Positions 34,801 through 46,373 are shown, counted from the first letter of the stretch. The stretch: DNA of 64,000 nt from Globodera rostochiensis (GCA_018350325.1 JAEVLN010000001.1:6291254-6355253); one strand, 5' to 3'. Notes: generated from the sequence alone by a model not told the origin. Translations and numbers: made by a program.

Positions 34801-37800
34801 GGCACACATTGTGGCACCCGTGTTGAAGCTGGGGGAGGGGGGGGGGGAGCTGAAATGTTTTGTTTTGCCAATTGGGGGCGCTGGGTCAGTCATTTGGCCT
34901 TGAACCCCCCGGGGGAATCGTCCGAACGCTCAACACCAATTCGTTCAGGTGCTGGAGGACACGGACGAGATGACCGGCGACCTTAGTGGCGTGATGAAGC
35001 TGCAGCGACGACTTTCCATGATGGAGCGGGACCTTGGCGCCATTCAGGCCAAGTAAGAGAGAACGAACGAACTGCTTGAATTTGTGTTGATCAACAGCAG
35101 GGCAACGATTGATTCAATCCGATGATTTAGGCTTGACTCATTGGTCACCGAGGCGAATGCCATTGAGCGCGAGAAGCCGGCTGAAGCGGCACAAATCCGC
35201 GAGAACATTACACGAATTCAACACGTCCGTTTGGGGCGGGCGCGTTTCTGCTTTTGCTGATGACCAATTTGAATTGGTCCCAAATTTTTGTCCAGGTCTG
35301 GGACGTGCTGAACAGACGCGTGCGCGAACAGGAAGCAAAACTGGACGAGGCGGGAGACCTGCAGCGTTTTCTGCGCGACTTGGACCATTTCCAGGTGGGT
35401 GAACGCCCCCCGCTTTTTCATTCCGAAATTTTTAAAAATTTTGATTTTGTTTTGCTAGGCTTGGCTCACAGCCACCCAGCGTCAGGTTGGTGCGGCACGA
35501 AATAAGACAAATAAATCTTTTATTTACTTTCAGGTGGCGAGCGTGGACGAGCCCCAATCGCTGGCCGAAGCTGAACAGCTCCTCCAGCAGCACGGTTAGG
35601 GGGGGGGCAGGGGGGGATAGAGGGGGGGCAGGAGGGGGGGGGATAGAGGGGGGGCAGGAGGGGGGGGGGGGTAGAGGGGGGCAGGGGAGAAGTGGCAGAG
35701 CGGGGGGGGGCAGAAGGGGGGGGCAGAGGAGGGGACGGGGCAGGGGGGGGGGGACGGGGGGCCTGAAAAGCTTAAACTTAATTAAATAAATGCAATAATT
35801 CCCTTTTCCAGCTGCCATCAAGGAGGAGATTGACGGCTACGCGGAGGACTACCGCAAAATGCGAGCGATGGGCGACCGCGTGACGCAAGACCAGACGGAC
35901 CCGCAGTACATGTTCCTGCGTGAACGCCTAGCCAGCCTGGAACATGGCTGGAAAGATCTGCAATCAATGTGGGAGCAGCGTCAGGTACGGTACGACCAGG
36001 GTCCGGATATAGATACTACTACGGTAGAGGCAGATGGCGGGGGGGGGGGGCTGGGGTCGGCATGCTTTTCGTGTCATTAAACAAAAAACCAATTCAATCG
36101 ATGCTTTTGCAGACGACACTCAGTCAGGGCCTCAGCCTGCAGACCTTCTTGCAGCGTGCAAAGCAGGCGGAGGTGATCCTCTCCCAGCAGGAAAACAAAG
36201 TGAGTTGAACGGTGCTGAAAACGGATTTGAAAGAAAACCGATCGGGATTTTGATCGAGAATCTCGATCGGTCCGATCTCTACAGAAGACTCTCTCTCTAA
36301 CCAATTACAAAATGCGTGCCATTGCGCAGATGGCGCGCGAGGAACAGCCCGCCTCGTTGGAGCAGGCGGAGAACTTGCTGAAGCGGCACCAGGACTTTAT
36401 GACGACGATGGAGGCAAACGACGACAAAATGCGTGCGGTTGTGCAGATGGGCGATCAGTTGTGCGCGGACGCGCATTATGCAGCGGACAAAGTGCACAAA
36501 AAGGCACGCAACATTGAGGAGAGACGGGCGGCCAACCGGGAGAAGGCGCAGGCGATGCTGGACAAGCTGAGGGAGGCGGTGCACGTGCAGCAGTTCCTCA
36601 GCGACTGCGAGGAGTTGCGCGAGTGGATCGGTGAGTGGACAGCGACTAATAATCCCCCGGGGGGGGGCGCTTAAGATGTATGTATCGTGGACAGCGATTA
36701 ACCCGCCGGCGGGGGGGGGGGTTACTGTATGGGATCGGGGGGTGGCCAGCGACAAATCCCCGGGGTGGGGGGGCTTAAGGCTACTGTATGTATCGATGGG
36801 CAGTGACTACACCCCTCGGGGGTGGGGTGGGCTAAGGGTACTGTATCGGTGGATAGACAGCGACTATTCGCCGGAGGTCTACTGTATGCATCGGTGGGTA
36901 GACAACGACTAACCCCAGGGGAAGGGCCTAATAAAAGTTACTGTATGGAAACCTCAGTACTGTATGGATCGGTTGGGTGGACAGCGACTAACCCCGGGGG
37001 GTGGGGCTAATGGTACTGTAATTTCTTTTGGTGAAAATGGAAGAAGAATACGGTTGTGTGGGGTGGAGGGGGCTTAAGGCTACTGTATGTATCGGTGGGC
37101 AGTGACTACCCCTCGGGGATGGGGTGGGCTAAGGGTACTTACTGTATGGATCGGTGGGTGGACCCCCCAGGGGGGCCTAAGGGTACTGTAATTTCTTTTG
37201 GTGAAAATGGAAGAAGAATACGGTCGTCAGTTGTGACTATGCGCGGGAGGCATTCGGTAACAAATGTTAAATTTTAGAGGAGAAAATGATCCGTGCCCAA
37301 GACGAGACGTACCGGGACGCGAAGACGATCACCTCGAAGTTCATGCGTCACCAAGCTTTCCAGGCGGAGTTAGCAGCCAACAAACGGCGTCTTGAAGAGG
37401 TAACCCGGAAAATAATCGAATTTTTTGTGTTAAATTTTGATTTTTCTGTGATCAGATTCATCACGCGGCGGAGCAAATGGCCGAGGAGAAGCCGGAGTTC
37501 CACGACATGATCGACCCGGAAGTGCTGCAACTGTCACAGCAATGGGAACAGTTGGAGCGCACAACGGAGGAGAAGGGCCAACGCCTGTTCGACGCCAACC
37601 GTCAGCAGCTTTACGTGCAGTCCATCGGAGAGGTTTGTTTGACAGACGACGAACATGCTTTTTCCCGGATTCAAAAGCCCCGTCTCAGGTCAAAGACTGG
37701 GCCCAGCAAGTCGAACGACAGATCGGTGAGCCGCCCTCGGAGCCGCAAGATTTGACCACCGTCGATTTGGCCATGCAACGCCAGCAACAGCTCGAGCAGG

Positions 37801-40800
37801 AGGTCAGTCAGTTAGTACAATTGGGGGGGGGGGGGGGGGGACAAATGCCGTGCTGAACTTGCCGAGGCCGACGATTTGTTGTTGTTCACTTCAGATGACA
37901 CGCAAAGTGCACCATTTGGAGTCACTGCAGGAGATGGAGCCAAAGTTGGAGGAGATGCAACCCGAGCAGTTGGAGCAGATCAAAGCCCACCGAATTGCCA
38001 TCACGGAACAACTGCAGCGCCTGAGGGCACCGCTGGACGAGCGCAGGCGCCAATTGGAACGGAAGAAGGCCGCGTTTCAGGTGCAATTGGGGGCTGAAAC
38101 ATTTGCGCATTTTCCTTTATTTATTTTGAATTTAAAAAAAGATTTAAATAATATAATATAATTAATAATATCCATTTGTTTAGTTTGTGCGCGACGTTGA
38201 GGACGAGAAGTTGTGGGCGGGCGAGCGAATGCCGGTAGCCGAGTCGCGGGTGATCGGCGACTCGCTGTTCGACTGCCATCGCCTCCAAAAGAACACACAA
38301 TCGTTGCGAAACGAAGTCGACAATCACGAAGTGAGTGAGAGAACAAATTGGGGGGGGGGGTGGGCTGATCACTAGTGATCGGACATTTTGTTGAATTGGA
38401 AGGTAGGCTTTATGTATTTGATGGGATTTGATTATTTCTTTTGGTTTCATTGTTCCCGCCGCTTTAAGCCTTGGATCAACGAAATTCGTGCCAACGGCCA
38501 AGAGCTGATCGACGAAGGCCATGAGAATGCGCCGCTTTTTGTGGAGAAATTGGGCGAGTTGGCACAAGTCTGGGACACATTGAAGGACGCAATTGATGGA
38601 CGGAAGCAGCGACTGAAAGACGCGGAAAGGGCCCATCAGTATTTGTACGACTGTGCGGAGGCTGAGGCGTGGATGAGCGAGCAGGAGCTGTACATGATGC
38701 AGGACGAGAGGGGGTTAGTGAGAGGGTGGGGACAGCAGGAGCTGTACATGCCCGGGGGGGGGGTAGGAGCTGTAGTACATGATTGGACGGGGCAGGAGCT
38801 GTACATGATGCAGGACGAGAGGGGGTCAGTGGGAGGGCGGGGAGCAGAAGGTACATGGACGGGGGGGCAGGGGCTGTACATGATTGGACGGGAGGGGGTA
38901 AGGGGGTAAGCTGACATGGACGGGGGGGGGCAGGAGCTGTACATGGACGGGGGGGGGTAGGAGCTGCATGGACGGGGGGGCAGGAGCTGTACATGCCCGG
39001 GGGGGGGGGTAGGAGCTGTACATGTGGACGGGGGGCAGGAGCTGTACATGATGCAGGACGAGAGGGGGTCAGTGGGAGGGCGGAGCAGAAGTTGCACATG
39101 GACGGGGGGGGCAGGGGCTGTACATGATTGGACGGGAGGGTAAGGGGGTAGGAGCTGACATGGACGGGGGGGCAGGAGCTGTACATGGACGGGGGGGGGG
39201 TAGGAGCTGTAATGGACGGGGGGGGGCAGGAGCTGTACATGGACGGGGTAAGCGGGGGAGCTGTACATGGACGGGGGGGGGGTAGGAGCTGTACATCGAC
39301 GGGGGGGGGTAGGAGCTGTACATGGACGGGGGGCAGGAGCTGTACATGACGGGGGGGGGGGGGGTAGGAGCTGTACATGACGGGGGGGGGGGGTAGGAGC
39401 TGTACATGGACGGGGGAGGAGGTAGGTGCTGTACATAATCCAGGACGAAAGGGGGGGGGGATTTATGGGAAACTCAATTACATTTTGACGCACTTTTCAG
39501 CAAGGACGAGTTCAGCACACAAAATCAAATCAAACGCCATGAGCGGCTTCAGCACGAGATTGGCCAATTTGCGGAGACCATTCGCGATTTGGCTGTTCGT
39601 GTGAAGGAACTGATTGATGAGGGCTCTCCGCTAAGGTCGGCTCGGCGGCGCGCCACCATTTTTCAGAAAGAATTGGCACAATTTGAATTTGCTTTTTTGC
39701 TTATATATTTTTATTGCCATTTAGTGAACAAATTCGTCTGCGACAAGCGCAAATTGAGAAGCTTTACGCGGGCCTTCAGGACTTGAGCAAAGAACGCCGG
39801 CGGCGATTGGAGGAGACGCTGCAACTGTACGACTTGCACCGCGAGATTGACGACCTTTTGCAGTGGATTGCGGACAAGGAGGTGAGGTGGTGGTGGTGGC
39901 CGAGAAGCCGCTTTCTTTGTTTACATAAATGTTACGTACGAAATGAATTCTGTTGAATCGTTCCGTGTCATCATCAGGTCGTCGCCGGAAGCCACGAGAA
40001 CGGACAGGACTATGAGCATGTGCAAATGTTGCAGGAACGGTTTGCACAGTTCGCGCGGGACACTGAGTCCATCGGCGCCGAGCGGGTCAGCCAAATTTAC
40101 GGGGGGAATTTGGCCACATAATTATGGCATGGCCTTGGAATTTGAAATATCTTTGGAATTTCTGAGGGTTTCATTACATTGGACAATTGGCAAAAACTTG
40201 TGCAGGTGTCTCGTGCCAACGGCGATTGTGACCGACTGATCTCTGCCGCGCATTCCGATTCGCCCACCATCGCATTGTGGAAGGATTCTCTGAACGAGGC
40301 GTGGGAGAATCTGCTGGAGCTGATCGACACGCGGGCACAGGTCGAACGGGCGGGCGGCGGGGGGCACAAAAAGGGGGGGGGGAATAAATACTGTAGGGTG
40401 CGGATACCTAGTGCTGCACGAGACCCAAATTCCCCGATACTCGGGACTCGATACCGAGACTTGACCCCCTACTCGATACTGAGACCGAGACCCAAAAAAC
40501 TCGGTACTTTTCTCGAGTCGATACTCGATACTGAGACTCCCATGCAGCACTAGCGGATACGTAGGGACACAAAAAGGGGTAATAAATACCGTAGGGATGG
40601 AGGATGCCGTACATTTTTTCTAATTCTTACTTTTTGCTATTAAGATGCTCGAGGCAAGTCGTCAGATGCACAAATTCTTTTACGACTGCCGCGACTGTTT
40701 GGCGCGCATTGTGGAGAAAACGCATTCGCTGCCCGAAGAATTGGGCCGCGACTCGTCTTCCGTCGGCACATTGTCCCGAAAACATCAGGCACGGCACACG

Positions 40801-43800
40801 AAAATGCCGCCTTTGAACAAAACAAAAGAAATTGTTTTTTAGGCTTTTCTCAAAGACATCGACGCCATTGGGGCGCAAGTGGCACAAATTGAGGGCGACG
40901 CCAAGCGGCTGAGGGACGCCTACGCGGGCGAGCGTGCCATGGAAATTGTTGGCAGGGAAAACGAAGTGCTTAAGGTGAGGTGCCGTGCCGAAACAATCGA
41001 TCGCATTTCTTATGCGCGAAATTAGCATGGCATGGCATCCGCCCGTTTAGGCTTGGCACCAGTTGCGTGCCGCGTGTGAGGCGCGTTCAATGCGTCTGAA
41101 CGACACGTCCGACTTGTTCCGCTTCATGAACATGGTGCGCGACCTTCTCGTCTGGATTGAGGAGGTGAAGCGGGAGATGCTCAGCCATGAGAGGCCCCGG
41201 GACGTGTCGGGCGTGGAGCTGTTGATGAACAACCATCAGTCGCTGAAGGTGAGAGGGGGGGGGGGAAGTGCGGCACGAAGACCAAAAGCATGACCTGAAT
41301 CTTCAAAGGCGGAAATTGACACGCGCGAGGAGAACTTCCGCGCGTGCCTTGCGCTCGGCAGGCAATTGTTGGAACGGAATCACTACGCGAGCGCTGAGGC
41401 AAGTCGCGCCTGCCCTGCTGCCTGGCAATCCAGGGCGGGGGCTTTGTGTGCATGCGCAACCCCTCCCGTTTGTTAAGGTGGAGAAGAAGTTGCTGAAGCT
41501 GACGACGGACCGCACGGACATGATGCACCGGTGGGAGGACCGCTGGGAGTACTTGCGACTGATCCTCGAGGTTTACCAATTTGCACGCGACGCTGCGGTA
41601 GCGGAGGCGTGGCTGGACGCGCAGGAGCCCTACCTGAAGTCGCGCAACTACGGCCGCAACTTGGAGGAGGTTGGAGGAGGAGGGGGAGGGGACATTTTGG
41701 GGAGGGGACTGAATTCATCACTTGGCCATTTATCAAGGTGATCGCACTGATCAAAAAGCACGAGGCGTTCATGAAGAGCTCCGCGGCACAGGACGAGCGC
41801 TTTATGGCACTGGAGAAGTTCACCAACTATGAGCTTAAAGAGATGCAACGGAGAGGTGAAAGAGAGAGAGAGAGAGTTGGCCTTTGGGGTGGAGTAGAGA
41901 CCGGACGTGATCGGGATTTAGCCGGGATCCCTCCTGATCATTTTTGGGGGGGGGGGGATTTCGGGGATTGATTGTTGGATTAGGATTGTTGGGATCCCTT
42001 CCGACCGACATTTTTAGGGAATTTCGGGATTGATTTGTTGGATCGGGATTGTCGGGATCCCTTCCCTCCCGATCATTTTGGGGATTTTGGGATTGATTTG
42101 TTGGATTGGGATCCTGTCGACCGATTAGGGGATTTCGGGATTGGGTCTAGATTGGCATTTAGCCGGGATCCAGAACCCGAAGAATCAGTTTGGGCCGGTC
42201 TCTAGTTTGGAGAGTTGGTGCGGTTGACCACACACTGAATTATTTTTTATTATGTTCCTTAAAGAACGTGCCCTGGAGGAGGAACGGCGCCGTCGCGCGG
42301 GCGAAACTCCGCCGAAGGGCGGCCGTGCCGGCGAGACGGTGTTCCCGGCGAGCATCAGCGGCGAGGCCGAGCCCGCCTCGCGTTCGCACGAAGGTGGGCG
42401 GGCGGTTATTGATTATTTGTTTTGAATTTGTCCGTTCCGTGAACTGTTTGTTGTTCTTGGTGGTGCACACCGTTTGTGCATGTTGCCCATGGCGCCAATT
42501 TAGGAAAGCGCAACGACCACAATTCGATCAATGAACGAATTGAATGGCATTTATAAAAATTAGTTTTGTTTCATTTCAAACACTTTTCGGCACATTTTGT
42601 GCTTCATCCCATTTTGTGTTGTGTATTTTTTGTGTGCACATTCAAATTCATTTGCCGTTGTGTTTGGCACTTTATACGCGCGCGTTTCCGTTAGAATTGG
42701 CCGCCCACCGCCAACGCCAGCAGCAGCAGCAACAGCAGCAGCGCCTCCTCGGCTCCGCGCAGCCGCCCGCCCTCCTCGCGGCGGAGCCGTCCTCCTGGCG
42801 AATGTCCCTCAGGCGCGAGCCGCGCATCGACTTGGCCGACCAGCGCGGTTTGTTTCTGTCCGTCCGTCCGTCCGTTCATTCAATGCATTTGTTTGGCGTT
42901 TGTTTGTTTTTTGCTGTGACACAAATTAATTGTTCATCAACAGCAGAGAGTGTTGTGCCCCCCACTCACTCAATTCATTCACTCGCACAATTTGAAACTT
43001 TTGGATCCGTTAATTTTAGGCCTTTTGACCGCAGCAGACACTTTTGAAGGAGTACTCATCCGAAAACATAACTTTGAAGGCTTCGAACGGAGGGCCTCCC
43101 ATCGGTAGGGACGGAATTTGGGCTCCCAAATCCCCCCGGGGGCACGGGGGGCAGGCCTCCCATTGGTACGGACGGAATTTTGGATTCCCAAAAATCCCCT
43201 GGGGGCACGGATTGAATTTTGGATTCCAAAATCCCCCGGGGGCAGGGGGGCAGGTCTCCCATCGGTCCGGATTGAATTTTGGCCCCCGGGGGCACGGGGG
43301 CAGGCCTCCCATCGGTACGGATTGAATTTTGGATTCCCAAATCCCCCGGGGGCACGGGGAAGGGGCATTACTTCGTTGGCATTCCTCAAAATTTCCAGCG
43401 CCTGGGAGAAGCTGTACACAGTGTTGTTCAACGGCGATTTGTACTTCTTCAAAGACGCCCGACATCGTCAGGAGCAGCCGCAGAACACCTTCCGGGGCGA
43501 GGCGCCGCTTCAGCTGGCGGGCTGTTCCGTCCAGCCGGTGGAACACCCAAAACGGCGCCACGTCCTCTCAATGAAATGGCCCTTTGGCTCCGAATTTTTG
43601 CTCCAATGTGCCGACGAGGTCATTTTTTGATAAACCGAATATGTGCCTTTCATTAATATCTTTGAGTTGATTCGTTTTGATCTGATCATCTTTCGACTGA
43701 TCATTCTCTCGTTCCGATGGATCGATTGCCCTTTTTCTTCAGTTCTACTGATCACTCATTCCGCCGATCAATCGATTGCCCTTTTTCTTCAGTTCTACTG

Positions 43801-44271
43801 ATCACTCATTCCGATCAATCGATTGCACTTTTTCTTCAGTTCTACTGATCACTCATTCCGATCAATCGATTGCCCTTTTTCTTCAGTTCTACTGATCACT
43901 CATTCCGATCAATCGATTGCCCTTTTTCTTCAGTTCTACTGATCACTCATTCCGATCAATCGATTGCCCTTTTTCTTCAGGAGGACTTGCAGCGGTGGCT
44001 TCTTCAATTGCAGCAGAGCGCCGCGTTGCGGTCAGGCGGAGGTGCGCAACAACAACAACAGCAGCAGCAGTCCTCTGCTGCTGGACGCATTGCCGCTGAA
44101 GCTCCGACGGCACATGGCGTTGGCTTGATGGTCTCCTCCTCATCGGAGTCGGGTGAAATGGTTGCCGCGGCACATCCGCCGCCGCCGCCGTCGGCGCAAC
44201 AGCAGCAGCCGCCGCAGGAGCAGCCGGAAAAGAAGGCACGCCGGGGCTTCTTCTCGAGGGCTAAAAAGTGA
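28808..44271 (+). CDS. unc-70: Beta-spectrin (UNC-70 type)
   Basis: Membrane-skeleton protein that links actin to membranes and ankyrin as a tetramer with alpha-spectrin. 48 coding exons, 7152 bp, 2383 residues, all phases consistent: 28808-28943, 29329-29480, 29562-29735, 29810-30098, 30180-30253, 30491-30570, 30628-30781, 30839-30902, 30975-31086, 31374-31534, 31578-31979, 32771-32988, 33085-33312, 33402-33536, 33607-33681, 34024-34128, 34199-34390, 34439-34481, 34647-34780, 34949-35052, 35131-35224, 35296-35394, 35459-35485, 35534-35594, 35812-35984, 36113-36199, 36330-36630, 37278-37399, 37456-37632, 37689-37802, 37895-38080, 38184-38330, 38469-38713, 39501-39635, 39725-39881, 39978-40085, 40206-40340, 40645-40788, 40843-40974, 41051-41248, 41309-41398, 41478-41669, 41738-41855, 42265-42393, 42695-42847, 43020-43104, 43399-43618, 43981-44271. 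Start MTTDI resembles insect beta-spectrin. Two calponin-homology domains lie at about 46-275 ([27 protein letters not shown]). About 17 spectrin repeats span roughly 305-2090, followed by a Gln-rich linker. A PH domain is at about 2192-2300 ([21 protein letters not shown]). The C terminus is FFSRAKK. GC donors follow exons 7, 17, 38 and 41. Confidence 0.97.
28994..29210. repeat. Tandem repeat in spectrin intron 1
   Basis: Three to four units containing TTTGGAACAGTTTGG and GTTCAACACCAACTCGGCC, within 28944-29328. Confidence 0.85.
32034..32605. repeat. 36-bp minisatellite in spectrin intron 11
   Basis: About 16 units of GGACGTGGACGGTTTAAACA followed by CCTCGGGCGGGGGGAT. The whole array sits in intron 11 (31980-32770), and open frames on both strands (repeats of [10 protein letters not shown]) are artefacts. 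There are no unique spacers, so it is not a CRISPR array. Confidence 0.95.
32629..32700 (+). other. Degenerate tRNA-like / tRNA-derived SINE head
   Basis: Contains an A-box-like TAGCTCAGTGG and a B-box-like GGCTCGAGTCC with a perfect T-stem (GTGGG/CCCAC) at the right spacing. The anticodon stem does not pair and the acceptor stem is imperfect, so a working tRNA is unlikely. A tRNA-derived SINE promoter or tRNA pseudogene is more likely. Lies in spectrin intron 11. Confidence 0.55.
36631..37230. repeat. Minisatellite built on the donor of spectrin exon 27
   Basis: Real junction GGATCG|GTGAGTGGACAGCGACT at 36625-36647. About seven diverged units follow with GGATCGGTGGGTGGACAGCG-like cores, CCCCGGGG, GCTTAAGG and TACTGTATG, reaching 37170. 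Confidence 0.88.
38714..39440. repeat. Minisatellite built on the end of spectrin exon 33 and its donor
   Basis: Exon 33 ends CAGGAGCTGTACATGATGCA, GGACGAGAGGGG and donor GTTAGTGAG. The intron repeats GCAGGAGCTGTACATG with G runs about 20 times. At 38792-38835 and 39035-39080 units include ATGCAGGACGAGAGGGGGTC, i.e. exon plus a donor-like site. Confidence 0.92.
40408..40553. mobile_element. 146-bp MITE in spectrin intron 37
   Basis: Terminal inverted repeats CTAGTGCTGCA (40408) and TGCAGCACTAG (40543-40553) are flanked by a perfect direct repeat CGGATAC (40401-40407 and 40554-40560). The interior is a self-complementary run of ACTCGATACTGAGAC-like motifs. No coding capacity. Confidence 0.85.
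42504..42556 (+). other. unc-70: Possible alternative terminal exon of beta-spectrin
   Basis: An acceptor AATTTAG at 42497-42503 is followed, in the phase left by exon 44, by [17 protein letters not shown] and TAA. Using it would end the protein before the Gln-rich linker and PH domain, like the short-C-terminus beta-spectrins of other animals. Inference from one acceptor and phase only. Confidence 0.35.
43105..43375. repeat. Minisatellite built on the donor of spectrin exon 46
   Basis: Real junction GGCCTCCCATCG|GTAGGGAC at 43093-43112. Four further units keep GGCAGGCCTCCCATCGGTAC or close variants followed by GAATTTTGGATTCCC and CCCCGGGGGC. Each unit copies exon end plus donor. Confidence 0.92.
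43690..43980. repeat. 47-bp minisatellite built on the acceptor of spectrin exon 48
   Basis: Six units of GATCAATCGATTGCCCTTTT with TCTTCAG and TTCTACTGATCACTCATTCC. Each carries the full polypyrimidine tract and CAG of the real acceptor at 43980. Confidence 0.93.
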
Positions 44272-45095
44272 TCCGCGGCCGGTCGACCGACGGCACTAAT
44301 ACAACGATCTGACGGACGGACCCAAGAAGAACACACACAATTATTGATCATTCATTCAAAATGCATGTTGATCACCCTCCTCCAACTTCATGTTGATCAC
44401 CCCCCCCCCCCGCCCCTCCCCCGTCCATGTTGAGCGTCCTGTCAATTCATTCTCTTTCTCATTCACGCAGAAAGGCCGGGGGGCAATGGCATCAAATTAT
44501 TTTCCATTTTTTAGGGGCGCCATGAAAAATGCCAATTTGAAAATTCGGTGCCAAAGCCCAACGAACAAAGCCCCCCCCCCCCCCCCAAAATTTATTTTTT
44601 TGCTCTCAAAAACATTTCCGTCCCATCGAATTTTTTGCTCTCGCGCGTAATAATATTATTATTACACATATTATTATTATTATTATTATTATTATGATTA
44701 ACGCCGTTTTTATTATATTATTATTATCATTTGATACGTTAGCCGAACTTTACATGCAAACAGAACACAAACACGCAGCTTTCGCTCTTCAGCCGATTCA
44801 TTCCTCCGAAGTGATGCCAATCCCCCCCCCACTCAATCACCATCAATTCAGTCCCACGGCTTGCTTTCTTACACCGCCAAAGTTGCATATATGTCATAAA
44901 TAAAGTGTTAGCGATTGATGGATGATTTTTTGCCTTTTTGTCCAAAAATTTGAGGTAAATCAAGAAGAAGCCAAAAAAGCAAGTCCGGAATTCCGGCTCC
45001 TCAGAATCCGGCTCCCAACCGGCATGCCTCGGACTCATACGCCTAAAAAATGCCGACGGGCGAATGCCCCGGGGACACGTTTGGGATTTTAAACT
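44272..45095. other. Spectrin 3' flank
   Basis: Contains a TTATTATTA simple repeat (44650-44730) and an AATAAA at 44899-44904 that could be a polyadenylation signal, though it lies about 630 bp after the stop. No gene seen. Confidence 0.55.
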
Positions 45096-45838
45096 TTTAA
45101 GTTTTCTGACCATAACTTTTTTGAGAATTGCCCAATCGCAAAGTTTTAACTTAATGATAGCTTCTACTCTACGACAGCTTTCGAAAAGCTTTAAAATCGT
45201 CAGAATCGGTTACGGTTGAGGCAAGTTATTGACCGTGAATTTTTTTTAACATCCCCGGGGTCTGGTGTTGGAATTGCAGCGGATGGACCGGCACGCCGTT
45301 GTGGGACAGTGAGGACAGAAGGAGGACTTTTGCCGGCGGCAGTGCCGCGGGGGTTGTAGGAAAACTGAAAGTGATCGGAGTGATCAAAACGTCAGAGGTC
45401 AGACAAAGTGATCGGAGTCAAAAATTTCAAACAATTAACACAACAACCTGTTCCTGTCCCGGACTTCGAACAGTCTCAGACGCCTTCTGATCTGCCCATC
45501 GTCCAGCCACCGGACCAACTCTTCGGGTTGGACCACAAATTGGTGGGACGCCTCGGGGGCAGAAGAAGAGGACGACGCCATTGGCGAAGACGGAGTTGCC
45601 GACTGCGTTTCCATTGTCAGAGCTTCGGACGATGTCCATGCTGGTGATGTTGCTGGTGCTTCTGATACTTCCTCCTCTTCCTCCTCTCCCCCTTCGCCTC
45701 CTTTTTGTCCAGAAAGAGTCGCCGGAGGCAAAACTTTTGGCGGCACTTTGTGAGGCGTTGTGGTTGAGGTTGGCATTGGCACAAGCCTGAGCGGCCAGTT
45801 CATCTGATTTTTGCGTCTCATTTCGCTGTTGTTGTTGG
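45096..45838 (-). pseudogene. Second broken copy of the membrane rhodanese gene
   Basis: Same orientation as the intact gene; matches 51963-52853. Keeps exon 2 from about VANNNSEM to the end (45838-45448, including a shorter Glu run), and the first half of exon 3 (45364-about 45267). A deletion then joins it to sequence like intron 3, including the foldback arm 45096-45235. TM segment, N-terminal region and second rhodanese domain are missing. Confidence 0.85.
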
Positions 45839-46161
45839 CTAGAACTTCTGGGACAGTACTAGGATTGTCCCCGACCCTTCGGGGGTGGAAAAGTTCGGGG
45901 TCCGTCGGAGAATAAGTTAAAAAAACGCCAATGGTGCAAAACACCTTCTGTATCCCAACTCCACGTGGACGAACGAAATATTTGTTTTTGTTGACCTTTG
46001 TGGCGTTGTGCCCGTCTTGTTATGTATGTTCTTCCTCCGTCCGCCGTCCATTCATTTCATTTTTTGTTCATTCTGCTTTCGTCGTTTTCTGGGTTCGCTT
46101 TTTTCTGCATTTGGTTCTTCTGCAATTTAGCCCCCCCCCCAATTTTTTTTCAAGTTAAAAC

Positions 46162-46373
46162 ATTGGCTTGTGTAGACTTTTGAACGCGTAGACCCGACCC
46201 TGACATTCATTTAGCTGATCCCGAATTCAAGCACCCTTTTTTTCAAAACCCAAATTTATTTCCCCTCAAATGCACGAACGTAATGAGCAAGCATAATTCG
46301 TGTCCGGGGTTCGGACTTGAGCAAAATGAATGTCAGGATCAGGTCTACGCGCTCAAAAGTCTACACAACCAAT
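46162..46373. mobile_element. ~210-bp foldback MITE
   Basis: ATTGGCTTGTGTAGACTTTT at 46162 is matched by AAAAGTCTACACAACCAAT at 46355-46373. Pairing continues inward through GAACGCGTAGACC/GGTCTACGCGC and TGACATTCATTT/AAATGAATGTCA. No coding capacity. Confidence 0.8.

Noticed and set aside
35487..35821. Gly/Arg-rich and Pro-rich frames in a G-run stretch
   Set aside because: Spectrin intron 24; exons 24 and 25 join in phase across it.
38476..39493. Pro/Tyr/Cys-rich open frames of up to 300 codons on the minus strand
   Set aside because: Antisense of the spectrin intron 33 minisatellite and exon 33.
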